NCBI GenBank assembly: GCA_013289685.1
Contig: JABCZL010000006.1
Location: forward strand, 124,001-188,000
DNA: 64,000 bases
Direction of reading: 5' to 3'
DNA from: Acidobacteriota bacterium
GTDB taxonomy: Bacteria; Acidobacteriota; Terriglobia; Terriglobales; Acidobacteriaceae
Part shown: piece after piece, positions 21,501-30,044 of the stretch
Layout of the letters: each line of letters starts with the position of its first letter
Numbering within the stretch: position 1 is the stretch's first letter
The notes under the pieces: model-generated
What the model was told of the DNA's origin: nothing
Database searches by the model: none
The model's input: the letters and a program-made list of their open reading frames with translations, nothing else
Position numbers and translations under genes: made by a program

Positions 21501-24500
21501 TGGCCAGGACGTTCGCCGCCGCGTTGTTGTATTGGCCGGTGGCATTCGCGGTAAAGGTCACATATCCGTTTCCGCTGGCCGCCGTGCACGTGAAGTTAAA
21601 CTGCTGCGTTCCGGTGCCCATGATGGTGGCGCTGGTCGGAGCTGGCGCGCCGCAACTGACACCCGGCGTGGGACCGCTCGGCGTCCCTGCCGCAACTCCG
21701 TTTACTGTGAGGGTTGGAACTACGGTGGTTGCAGTCGCGGGGCCCGTGCTGCTGACCGTGACCGACACCATCGCCATATCACCAGCCTTCATGTAATCCG
21801 TGAAGCCAACATTGTTGTTGATCGCGACAGTCACGTTCGAAATCATGAATTGGTTCACTTCGAGCTGCAGTTGCTGGACGTCGAGCGCCGGGTTAGGGAC
21901 GGTATTGACTCCCGTGCCGCTAACTGCCGAGTCTTGTACTTGTACATTGACGGTGTAAGTGCCGGGAGCGGCGGTTACCACGCTCGTGCTGATCTGGCCG
22001 GAAGGACTTAGGGTCAACGGCGATACCGGCAAGGGCTCGGACGAGTTCGGGGCAGGCGGCGGTTCGACCGCAACCGGATTGGTGAGGCTGACAGGCACGG
22101 TCCAGGCGTCTGAACCGAATCCGCCGACGGAAGACAGGACGGTGTTCGTGTATTTCTGCCCAACAACCGCTACGGGCAATACGCCGGTTGTGATCGTAAG
22201 CGAGGCGGGCGGCGCGTTCTGACCGGTGTCCGTTGAGAAGCTAGTCGCCGCAGTTTTGAACGGCGAGACTGTCTGCGTGACCGGCGGCGCCACAACCCTC
22301 AGGGTTACCCGATTGCCTTCGCCCGGTGACAGGGACAGCGTGGAATTCGATGGGTTGGAAGGCGAGCTTCCCGTTGTTCCCGTACCGAATGCCGGATCGG
22401 GAATGTTGGCGACAGTAATGTAGCCTTGCTGCACGTTCAGATCGCAGGTTGGATTTCCGCTGTTCGTGTCTCGATTGGTGGTTGGATTCTCGAACACCTT
22501 GTGCTGGATCAACTGGCATATCGAACAATTCGGCCCGGCGGGGTTACTGGCGGTCACGGTGCAACTGGAAGGATTGGCCGAGCAACTGGATGGGCAGCAC
22601 GAGACCCCAGCGGACCTCATCAATTCCGATGTGCTGTAACTGGCGGTGGTGTTGCCTTTGTTATTGACCGTCCAGCTGTAATCGGTCAGGCTGTTCGGCC
22701 CTCCGTCGGAAAGATCGGTGATCCGGGGAGTGAAAATGTCCGGGGCCACGATTCTTGGCGTGTTGATGCGGGGTGTATTGATGCGCGGGGTATTGATCGC
22801 ATTCACGATGGTCGGATTCACGACCTGTAACGAGGCGATTCGGGGTGTGTTGATGCGCGGGGTGAACACCGAAGGCGTCTCAATAGCGGGCGAATTGTTG
22901 GCAGGCGACAGGATCCGGGGAGTGAAAATTGCCGGCGTCGCGACCTGCGCCGTGAAGATTCCGCTGGCCGGATCCGCAGGGCCATCGACGGTCGGGTTAT
23001 ATTCTTCGCCATTCGCGATGGGCAAATTCCCGTAGGGCGTCGCCACGTCCGGGTTACTGTTATCGGCGGTGACGAAATCCGGATTGGCCACCGAGGGATT
23101 GGAAGGATCGGCGTTGATGATAGCCACCGCCTGCAAACCAGAGAAAACCGGATTCGCGCCGCTGGCCGGAATGCTCTGAATCTGCGCCACCAGCACATTC
23201 AGGCTGGCGGTCGCGCTGGTCGAGGTCAGCGTGACAGCCTGGGTCAGGGTCGTGTTGGGACTGACGGCCACGTCGACGTAGCAGTTCGGCGTTGTGGGGA
23301 GAAGATTGGCGGTCCCGCCGGATATAGTGCAACTCGCCGTCTGACTGGTGGAGGTAACCCCGAGCAGGATCCGATAGAACGAGGGCGATCCCAGCGGAGA
23401 AGCTTGCAGCGGGCTAATCGTATTTTTCACCAGCAGCGAGAACGACCGTGTAATGGACTTGCTCAACGGCTTGGAGTTCTCGCGGAAGCGCACCACCAAT
23501 CCATTAGTAACGCGCGAAGTATAGACATTCTGGTTGCGGTCGCCGCTGTATGCGGACGGGCTGCCATTATCGTCAGAGACAGTGGCACAGGCCGGTTGCG
23601 TAGTACTGCAGGTTGGGCAGGCATTGCCGGTGCCGGAGTATGTGCTGATTTGAGGAATGTTTGAATTGGGCGGAACGTACTGCGTCCAGTCCTCGGCGCC
23701 GTTGACCACCGGTGGCGGCACTACATCGCGATTGTCGGTCCAGGTGATGTGAAAATCCGGGGCGAGCGTGGCGCCGGTTACGCTGTCCTTTCCCTTCGTG
23801 TTGAAGACCCAGGAAGTTCCGCTCGGCATGATGGTCTGCGCGGCAGTGTCAAGGTAGTCGCCTATGAACGGTGTCGTGCCCTGCACGAACAGAGGCAGGT
23901 TGGGAGGGTTGAAGAAACCTTGCTCAATCTGATTGTCGGTTGGGTCGACCCAGTAGGCGTACTGCGAAATCTGGAACCCGTTGAACTTCGTCGCCGCCGT
24001 GGGATCGATCATTCCTCCGAACACGTCAAGAGTGTGGCGTATGCCGGAGTTCGGATCCGTGATCGACGGCGTGAAAACCGTGGCGGGAGTCGCAATCGTG
24101 CTGCCGGGAATTGGCTGATCCACCTTCGTCAACTGAGACAGACCTGTGCAGGTGTTGCCGGTTGGGCAAGTCAGCACACTCTCCAGATTGTCGCGGCGGG
24201 AATCGAACCATGCCAGCGAGAGTTTGCCGTAAGCGAACGCCAACGAGGGCATGAACTGGAATCCGGGGACAGTAGCGGCGCCGTTTGCCCATGAGGTGCT
24301 GTCCGCGACATAGGGAGTGGACCAGGTCCACATCGGGTAGGACTGCGTGGTCAGCACGATCCGCGAACCGCTGGTAGCCCCGGGTCCAGCCACTCGTTGC
24401 GTAAATGCAACCCATATCTTGCTTGATCCGTCGATGGCGGCCGTGGGTAGATCCGTCGTGCGGAACGTGTTGCCGCTCTGATTCTGGTCAAAAGCTCCAG

Positions 24501-25563
24501 CAGTTGTGGTCGCAGCCGGGAACGTGTACACCAAGCCGTCGCTGATTCCGTTGCCCCAGTTCCATCCGTCAGGCGACCAGGCGTACTGAATGGAATCGGG
24601 CATAGTCTTGAAGGCAAGAGCCCGCCAGGTCACAAAAACGGCGCCCGTCTGCGGGTCGATCACCGCAGAGGCCCCCTGATTTTGCCGGGTGTCGTCGTTC
24701 AGCTTTAGCGGCGCGCTCCAGCTCGCACCGCAGTTGGTGGATCGCACTTCCATGATCGACGAATGTTGAGTGGGCAGCCCTTGGTTGGTAAACACGGTGT
24801 AGAACACATAGACGTAGCCGCTCTGAAAAGTCTGGCCATTGATCTTGCACGTGGCGGTTCTTCCCGGACGAGGAATGTCGACGGCGATCCAGGGCTTGTC
24901 GAGGAATTGCCGGGTGGTAGCGGTATGAACAAGGTTCGCATTGATGTAAAGAAACGGATTGCCGTGAGTCCCAGTGTTGTCGGTGACCAGCAGCGCGTTG
25001 TCGCCGTTCCCTTTGTTATTTTGATCCTGAAATGTGGCTACGAAGACGGCGCTGGCGCCGTTTGTGGCCCGGTTGAAAACCAACCCGCTGTAGTAAAACA
25101 AACCGTGAGTCCCGGGGCGCACCGTTGGATCCGTGGCCACCGTATACGTGTTGTGCAGCGGTGAAGCCGTGCCGATCGACGAAGTATCCTGAGGATATCC
25201 TGGAAGCAGGGTGCTCTTCCAGGTTTCACCGCCATCGAGCGAGGTGTACACGCCCAGCCAGGCGTCGCCCAAAATGGTCGGCGCCAGCGGATTGGCAATA
25301 TCCACCGTCCGGTAGTCGTTGGCCCCCGCCATCAGATGCTCCGGATTGCGGCTGGAAACCGCCATGGACGGCTCGTTCTGCCGCTGCAGGAAAGGATCTC
25401 CCGCGGGCCAGTTTGTGCCTGAAACCATGTTGATGTTCTGGCCAGCGAACTGGCCTACAGCAACCGCGCAGCTGAACATCAGAACAACCGCAACGACCGC
25501 ACGACGGACGAACATGGCGAATTCCTCCCAGAACCTTGGCCCTGAAGTTTCACGGCACAACAA
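18586..25563 (-). CDS. Giant (2325 aa) secreted mosaic protein: BNR/sialidase-like N-terminus, proline pentad repeats, Ig/OmpL47-like repeats, C-terminal NHL repeats
   Basis: Signal-peptide-like N-terminus; NEPSMAVSSRNPEHLMAG; TPRI pentads; duplicated ISGVASPxADxxGWNNxxVTVxFxCxDPNP units; five or so NHL units such as GDGGAPTSAEFQYPTSVAVDSAGNLYIADNYNQRIRVVN. Confidence 0.88.
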   Translation of the reverse strand: MLCRETSGPRFWEEFAMFVRRAVVAVVLMFSCAVAVGQFAGQNINMVSGTNWPAGDPFLQRQNEPSMAVSSRNPEHLMAGANDYRTVDIANPLAPTILGDAWLGVYTSLDGGETWKSTLLPGYPQDTSSIGTASPLHNTYTVATDPTVRPGTHGLFYYSGLVFNRATNGASAVFVATFQDQNNKGNGDNALLVTDNTGTHGNPFLYINANLVHTATTRQFLDKPWIAVDIPRPGRTATCKINGQTFQSGYVYVFYTVFTNQGLPTQHSSIMEVRSTNCGASWSAPLKLNDDTRQNQGASAVIDPQTGAVFVTWRALAFKTMPDSIQYAWSPDGWNWGNGISDGLVYTFPAATTTAGAFDQNQSGNTFRTTDLPTAAIDGSSKIWVAFTQRVAGPGATSGSRIVLTTQSYPMWTWSTPYVADSTSWANGAATVPGFQFMPSLAFAYGKLSLAWFDSRRDNLESVLTCPTGNTCTGLSQLTKVDQPIPGSTIATPATVFTPSITDPNSGIRHTLDVFGGMIDPTAATKFNGFQISQYAYWVDPTDNQIEQGFFNPPNLPLFVQGTTPFIGDYLDTAAQTIMPSGTSWVFNTKGKDSVTGATLAPDFHITWTDNRDVVPPPVVNGAEDWTQYVPPNSNIPQISTYSGTGNACPTCSTTQPACATVSDDNGSPSAYSGDRNQNVYTSRVTNGLVVRFRENSKPLSKSITRSFSLLVKNTISPLQASPLGSPSFYRILLGVTSTSQTASCTISGGTANLLPTTPNCYVDVAVSPNTTLTQAVTLTSTSATASLNVLVAQIQSIPASGANPVFSGLQAVAIINADPSNPSVANPDFVTADNSNPDVATPYGNLPIANGEEYNPTVDGPADPASGIFTAQVATPAIFTPRILSPANNSPAIETPSVFTPRINTPRIASLQVVNPTIVNAINTPRINTPRINTPRIVAPDIFTPRITDLSDGGPNSLTDYSWTVNNKGNTTASYSTSELMRSAGVSCCPSSCSANPSSCTVTASNPAGPNCSICQLIQHKVFENPTTNRDTNSGNPTCDLNVQQGYITVANIPDPAFGTGTTGSSPSNPSNSTLSLSPGEGNRVTLRVVAPPVTQTVSPFKTAATSFSTDTGQNAPPASLTITTGVLPVAVVGQKYTNTVLSSVGGFGSDAWTVPVSLTNPVAVEPPPAPNSSEPLPVSPLTLSPSGQISTSVVTAAPGTYTVNVQVQDSAVSGTGVNTVPNPALDVQQLQLEVNQFMISNVTVAINNNVGFTDYMKAGDMAMVSVTVSSTGPATATTVVPTLTVNGVAAGTPSGPTPGVSCGAPAPTSATIMGTGTQQFNFTCTAASGNGYVTFTANATGQYNNAAANVLATATSVSEPAVTPSGTAPNVVVDTVPPTLTFVATTSTQSAPGWYNAPVVIPFNTADNLSGVMSATATSPATSTGLNSGAMTLTIEGKLVTGAMTVTDFAKNTASPFVSSGFNIDETLPTISGVASPAADAYGWNNVPVTVSFACSDPNPTNGPAGQQSGLASCTAPVILSSEGANQNVPGTATDNAANSKQLIVGPINLDFTKPTATAFVASPSVPATGWYNTTTPNLSFTYLAADALSGVATSTPTPVAVLGEGTAVTAPVIVTDKAGNTLTTTTPAVMVDRTPPTIAGMASPSANGAGWNNTAVTVTFTCNDPNPVSGPIGQQSGLVAGAGGCTAPVTLSSAGANQSASGTANDVAGNSTSTTVRPINIDLIPPVVVLASPVDGHAYINNQPIPANYACSDDLSGVASCLAPVAAGNSFTQTTPGAYSFTVTSSDVAGNASFARNGYASVYYSFVGFQAPLAGAAGPGTPSTPPTAPTNSGMVQGAVIPILWTLTSPSNTLNPGPVTDPTTLTSLNAYPYGNATCSGGIPTSMTPIPLPAATYDATNQRFQSLWTISAVTPGCYYLLITFNDLSSYATNVTIPVITAAAGNGILGYFGDGGAPTSAEFQYPTSVAVDSAGNLYIADNYNQRIRVVNTQATALTILGVTIQPGTIATVAGTGTAGYTGDSGPAISATLTYPNGVALDSAGNLYIADTGNNVIRMVNTSGTITTVAGGGTPCGGATDSVGDGCAATSAQLAGPYLVTLDSNNNLFIGDTQNARVRVVNMQGSSSTILGVTIQPGYIATVVGTGTSGYSGDSGPATSAQLSNDTNGVAVDSAGNLYIGDANNCVVRKVSAATDIITTVAGTPSTCGTAAGDGGAATSATLNLPTAVAVDSSGNLYIADWENNLIRVVNTQASGITIQGVPILPGNIATIVGGGTGCTGQADTFGDGCQPTSAQLLRPNGVAFDSAGNLYIADSNNQLIRKVAP
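22715..22960 (-). repeat. Coding tandem repeat: proline pentads (FTPRI/NTPRI)
   Basis: ATPAIFTPRILSPANNSPAIETPSVFTPRINTPRIASLQVVNPTIVNAINTPRINTPRINTPRIVAPDIFTPRI inside the 2325-aa protein. Confidence 0.85.
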
Positions 25564-25836
25564 TGCGAGTTTTTTAAACAGTAAAAGCGAAGGGCAGACT
25601 TATCCCTTCGCACCAGGAATGCGAATCGAAGTTAATCGGTTGAACTCAGCTAGATTTCCGTCCACAGCCCGCAAGAAAATATATCGACCCGTGGCTTCTC
25701 CCCCGAGTTCCACAAGGCCACTGAATGCTGAAGCGTAACGAATCTTCTTATGCAAATGGCAGCTTGTCAACAAAATATGCGCTTCGGTCCCGCGAAAAAT
25801 ACGACACAACACAGGGGTTGCAAATCTTTGCAACTT

Positions 25837-26553
25837 CTAAGGTAAGTCGTCTTCGTCCGGCCATTCTGTCGCGCCGCACACCTTCAGAGCTTGATCTAAT
25901 GCCCGGGCAGCCTTTCGGGCCATATCAGCGTCGGAAAAGAAAAAGCTGAGATCGCCCGTGGCAATTTGAGTTTCCGGTTGCTCAGCCTTGCTCGCTCCAT
26001 TCGCGGACTCGGCCATTGATCGGCGTGTGGCGCGCACCCTTTTCCCCGGCTGGGCCCGGCTCATCACTTTCAGGATGGCGCCCGTAGCGGGTTTGCATTC
26101 GGAAAAGCTTTGCGGTTCGACGGATGCAGGTGTGGTCAGATCGGCCAAGTGCGCATACAGTGTGAACTCCAGTTCGCGCGGGCCGTCCGGTAAGGTAGTC
26201 GTCTTCCGCGTCTTTAGGATTAGATCGCAGCCGGTGATCTGCGTGATTTCCGAGCTTTCCTCGACTCTAACGTCATGGCCCTTCGACTGGTGGCAGTTAT
26301 GCACGATCGCTTTGCCGTTCACGCTCCGTCTCAACCGCTCCGTCGCTTCGGCAATGCTTTGCTTGCTGGCCGGCTTTCCGAGTCTCTCTCGGTCGGACTC
26401 ACCGCTTTCCTGGCCGGTTACGAGGTAGCTTTGCGAAATCACGGTCTGCGGCACGCCAAGAAAAAGGCCGACCAACACTGCCAGGAACCGCAAACGCGTC
26501 GGTCTCGGCTGATGAGCGTTTATGACCACACTCGTTCCTGGTTCATTGTTCAT
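25837..26553 (-). CDS. Hypothetical protein (238 aa) with N-terminal hydrophobic segment
   Basis: Open frame coupled to the upstream PQQ-dehydrogenase through an ATGAACA repeat; FLAVLVGLFLGVPQTVISQ hydrophobic segment. Confidence 0.65.
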   Translation of the reverse strand: MNNEPGTSVVINAHQPRPTRLRFLAVLVGLFLGVPQTVISQSYLVTGQESGESDRERLGKPASKQSIAEATERLRRSVNGKAIVHNCHQSKGHDVRVEESSEITQITGCDLILKTRKTTTLPDGPRELEFTLYAHLADLTTPASVEPQSFSECKPATGAILKVMSRAQPGKRVRATRRSMAESANGASKAEQPETQIATGDLSFFFSDADMARKAARALDQALKVCGATEWPDEDDLP

Positions 26554-26568
26554 TGTTCATTGTTCATT
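26541..26568 (-). repeat. Heptanucleotide tandem repeat, 4 x ATGAACA-type units (GTTCATT on + strand), at a stop/start junction
   Basis: Plus strand gttcattgttcattgttcattgttcatt; minus strand gcaATGAACAATGAACAATGAACAATGAACcagg. Confidence 0.95.
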
Positions 26569-28117
26569 GCGCTTGCGGGAGTGTCCATGCGAACAGCACG
26601 CCGCCACTGCTGGTCAGCACATACTGGCGGCCGTCGAGTTCGTAGGTAATGGGAGAACTCACGATGTGCGACCCAGAGCCGGCGTGCCAAAGCGTTTTGC
26701 CGTCGCTCGAATCGAGCGCCAGGAAGTTGCCCATACCGTCGCCGGTGAAGGTGAGCCCCGAATCGGTAGTCAGGACTCCTGCGCCAGATTCCGGCCCGAG
26801 TTCATGGCTCCAACTTATCTTGCCGGTTTGGTAGTCGATGGCCTCGATAACGCCCTTGCCCCAAACGTCGTAGTCCGCGCCCGCCCACCCATAGACTCCG
26901 TCGGCCGGCTTGGCAAAGTAGACGCTCCAGCTGGGATGAGCGTCGACGATGAACAGCCCGTTCTTGGTGTCGAAGCTAGGCGAACGGAAGTTGGTCATGC
27001 CCCCCTCGTCCGGCGCAATCAGGCGTCCGTCGGGAGCAGGTTCCTTGGCGGGATTCGGAATCGGGCGGCCTTGCTGATCGACTCCCAGCGTCCAATTCAC
27101 GGGCCCGAAAGGAGCAGTCAGCAGATTCTTTCCGTTAGTGCGGTCAAGAACAAAGAAGTAGCCGTTGCGCGAACTCTGCATGAGCATCTTCTTCGGCTCG
27201 CCGTGAAAATCGCCGTCGACCTGCACCGGAGTCTCCACCGCATCCCAGTCGTGGGTGTCGTGGGGCGACACCTGGAAAGACCACACCAGCTTGCCCGTGT
27301 CCGGATTCAGCGCGACGATGGAACATGTGTAAAGATCGTCGCCCGGCCGCGTTGAACCGTTCAGCACTGGAGTCGGGTTGCCGGTTCCCCAGTAAACCAG
27401 ATTAAGGTCGGGATCATATGTTCCCGGCATCCACGTCATGCCGCCGGTCGTTTGATTCGCTGTCCCAGACGGAGGCGTGGAATTCCACTGCCACTGGGTT
27501 GCTCCGGTCTCCGGATCAATCGAGCGGATATACCCGCTCAAATTATCAAAATCTCCGGACACACCGACGAGCACGTGGCTCCCCACGACGAGCGGCGCCA
27601 TGCTCGTCCAGTAGCCTTTCGTGACATCGGCCACCTCGACGCTCCAGCGCACGGTTCCGTTCTTAGCGTTGAGCGACACCAGGTGTGCATCGGGAGCCAG
27701 GAAGAAGAGGTAGCCTTTGTACATGCCTACGCCGCGATTTCCGATGTGCTCGCCCTGGCTCGTCGGTTTGTTGTAGTGCCAGATCTGATGGCCGGAGCGT
27801 GCATCCAGTGCCCAGATATTGTCAGGGACCGTAACGTACAGAATGCCATCCACCAGCAGCGGCGAAGACTTGATGGGCGCGGTCTGGTTCGTCTGGAACG
27901 CCCAAGCCAGTGCGAGAGTTCCCACATTCTGCGGCGTGATCTGACTCAACGCACTGTGACGCCTACCGGAATAGTCGCCGTGGTATCCCGGCCAACTGTC
28001 GGCGGGCGGGTGCAAAAGCATTTGCTGATCCGCGCCTTGCGCCAGCGAGATGCCGGAAGAAGCGAGCGCCAGGAATACACTCACCGTAATCAGGAATGAA
28101 TGTCTCGCAAAATTCAT
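26564..28117 (-). CDS. PQQ-dependent dehydrogenase-like quinoprotein (beta-propeller)
   Basis: Signal peptide; WPGYHGDYSGRRHSALSQITPQNVGTLALAWAFQT; repeated WALDARSGHQIWHY / VALNPDTGKLVWSFQ blades; HDTHDWDA. Confidence 0.88.
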   Translation of the reverse strand: MNFARHSFLITVSVFLALASSGISLAQGADQQMLLHPPADSWPGYHGDYSGRRHSALSQITPQNVGTLALAWAFQTNQTAPIKSSPLLVDGILYVTVPDNIWALDARSGHQIWHYNKPTSQGEHIGNRGVGMYKGYLFFLAPDAHLVSLNAKNGTVRWSVEVADVTKGYWTSMAPLVVGSHVLVGVSGDFDNLSGYIRSIDPETGATQWQWNSTPPSGTANQTTGGMTWMPGTYDPDLNLVYWGTGNPTPVLNGSTRPGDDLYTCSIVALNPDTGKLVWSFQVSPHDTHDWDAVETPVQVDGDFHGEPKKMLMQSSRNGYFFVLDRTNGKNLLTAPFGPVNWTLGVDQQGRPIPNPAKEPAPDGRLIAPDEGGMTNFRSPSFDTKNGLFIVDAHPSWSVYFAKPADGVYGWAGADYDVWGKGVIEAIDYQTGKISWSHELGPESGAGVLTTDSGLTFTGDGMGNFLALDSSDGKTLWHAGSGSHIVSSPITYELDGRQYVLTSSGGVLFAWTLPQAQ

Positions 28118-28163
28118 ATCGACTGGGCCCTCAGAACTTTCTCAGCAGCAAACAGATCGTCGT

Positions 28164-29048
28164 CTAGCGCAACGTTTGCAAATAAGCCATCAGGTTGTGG
28201 ATGTCGGCGTCTGTGTATTTCGGGAACTGCTCCACGTGAGCGTTCAGCGCCGGGTCCACCTTGTACCGAACATCTCGTGTCCGCCAGGATCGGTACGAAC
28301 CCGCGGAATCGATGAGCCCAACCGTAAACTCATCGAGATATGCCAAGGTGCCACTAATCGTTTGACCGGACGCTAGCGTGACTGAGATTTTTCGTTTCGC
28401 GTGCCTGGGATAGAGCATCTGCTCCTCGAGTTCCAGACCGCTGTAACGCGATGCCAGTCCAGCCAGATCGCCGGTCGGCGAATGGCAGGTTGCACATCCA
28501 CCCGCACCTTCGAAGTATCGCTTGCCGGCCTCGGCGTTTCCAGTTTGAAGATCCGAGACATCGACGCCTTTACGTCCGCCGCTTCCCCTGCCTCCCCCAG
28601 CGCTCGCGAGCGCATTGTTTTGTTGCGTGTGGATAAAGGCCACCAGGCTGGCAATCTGCTGATCCGAGCGATCAAAGGGCGGCATGCCTTTGTCCGGCCG
28701 TCCATTGCGCACAACCGGACCAATCTTGTCTCCATCCACATCCGCAGTCACCAATTTTGAGCGTGTCAGGTCCGGCCCGCTCTCTCCGCCGCCAGCATCG
28801 CGGCCATGGCAGAAGGAGCAGTCTTTCCGGAAGAGGGCGCTTCCCTGCTGCACCAGTTCTGGCGGGTACGATTTGGACGCCGCGGCCCGGTTTTGTTTAC
28901 CTCCGCTTGCTGATGGCTTCGTGTTCGCGGGCGCTTGCGCAGCGGAATTCGCGAGGCTCAAGAGCCACAGCGCTGCCACCAAAGCGCTGCCATGTCGAGT
29001 TGAACGTGCTCGAGTTGCACATGCTCGAGTTGAATATGGAAAGTTCAT
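28164..29048 (-). CDS. Secreted c-type cytochrome (two CxxCH motifs)
   Basis: CSFCHG and CATCHS heme motifs; MPPFDRSDQQIASLVAFIHTQ; C-terminal YTDADIHNLMAYLQTL. Confidence 0.88.
   Translation of the reverse strand: MNFPYSTRACATRARSTRHGSALVAALWLLSLANSAAQAPANTKPSASGGKQNRAAASKSYPPELVQQGSALFRKDCSFCHGRDAGGGESGPDLTRSKLVTADVDGDKIGPVVRNGRPDKGMPPFDRSDQQIASLVAFIHTQQNNALASAGGGRGSGGRKGVDVSDLQTGNAEAGKRYFEGAGGCATCHSPTGDLAGLASRYSGLELEEQMLYPRHAKRKISVTLASGQTISGTLAYLDEFTVGLIDSAGSYRSWRTRDVRYKVDPALNAHVEQFPKYTDADIHNLMAYLQTLR
28991..29035 (-). repeat. 3 x 15-bp tandem repeat in the 5' end of the cytochrome c gene
   Basis: catgtcgagttgaac / gtgctcgagttgcac / atgctcgagttgaat, encoding the (S/A)TRxx pentads of YSTRACATRARSTRHG. 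Confidence 0.75.
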
Positions 29049-29055
29049 CGCGGCC

Positions 29056-29934
29056 TCAGTGCTGATCAGCGGGCACTTGCGGCCGCGGATGAGTGGCCGT
29101 GCTGCCCTCGGTCATGCCCAGCACCCACTTGATCGCTTCAAAATACATCTTGCGGATGTCGGGGTCACTCCACGCTTCTTGAGTGTGCCCGAGCGTGGAA
29201 TAGAAAACGCGCCCCTTGCCATACATCTTGTCCCAGGCCACGGCGAAATCATGGTCCGTTCTGTGGATGCGCGGATTGTTGGCGTAGTTCAGTTTCGAGG
29301 GATCCAGACTCAGCAGGACGTTTACCTTTTCCCGCGACCATTCTTTGGGCTGATAGATTTCGTCATACTTCAGGAACGCTTTCGGAAAGTGACGGACCGC
29401 CGGGAAGCTCGGGTCTTCGTTCACGATGGGCGCATTGAACGTGGACCACGGATGCTGGTCGAACCATCCGCCAATCATTTCGCCATACTCCGGCCATTTG
29501 TAATTCGTATCGAGAGCCGCGTGCACGCCGACAAAGCCCTTTCCGTCGTCCTTGATGAACGCCATCATGTCTGCCTTCTGGCTGTCGTCGAGATCCAATT
29601 CGCCGGTCGTGCTTACGAAGACCAGAGCATCGAAGTAGTTGAGATTCTTCGTGTTTCTTCCCAGATCTTTCTTCGTGATGAGTTCAACATCGGTGCGCAG
29701 GGAGGCATCCCACAAGCCGCTCTCACGGCCCATTTCGTAGATGGCGACCATTCCATCGGACACCGAGTCGTGTTCAAATCCCTTGGTCTGTCCAATCACC
29801 AGAATGTGCTTGAGACGCACTTGCTTTTCGTGCGGCGGGGCCGGCAGCGAGGGATCGACAGCTGCCTGATTCTGCGCGATCATCAGAACGGGCAGGAACA
29901 AGAATAAGAGCGAAGCGATTCGAGTTGAACGCAA
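29056..29934 (-). CDS. ThuA-like domain protein (trehalose-utilisation type)
   Basis: KHILVIGQTKGFEHDSV, DDGKGFVGVHAALDTNYKWPEYGEMIGGWFDQHPW, GKGRVFYSTLGHTQEAW. TTG at 29934 with GGAG upstream is a more plausible start than the track's 30024. Confidence 0.85.
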   Translation of the reverse strand: MRSTRIASLLFLFLPVLMIAQNQAAVDPSLPAPPHEKQVRLKHILVIGQTKGFEHDSVSDGMVAIYEMGRESGLWDASLRTDVELITKKDLGRNTKNLNYFDALVFVSTTGELDLDDSQKADMMAFIKDDGKGFVGVHAALDTNYKWPEYGEMIGGWFDQHPWSTFNAPIVNEDPSFPAVRHFPKAFLKYDEIYQPKEWSREKVNVLLSLDPSKLNYANNPRIHRTDHDFAVAWDKMYGKGRVFYSTLGHTQEAWSDPDIRKMYFEAIKWVLGMTEGSTATHPRPQVPADQH

Positions 29935-30044
29935 GCGATCTCCTTCCAACGTTATCGTTTCGTGACACGGATCGAAACTTAAAAGGTACCATAAGGCGGC
30001 TGCGATAGAATGATGCCGTTCCATTTCAAGGAGAGAACAGCGTT

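Noticed and set aside
18610-21796. Plus-strand ORFs up to 522 aa inside the 2325-aa gene
   Set aside because: Periodic, Arg/Val-rich translations generated by antisense reading of NHL and Ig-like repeats in GC-rich DNA.
22715-22960. Repetitive GC-rich units considered as a possible CRISPR or intergenic repeat array
   Set aside because: Period is about 15 nt with codon phase kept inside an open reading frame. There are no spacers or cas genes, so this is a coding pentad repeat.
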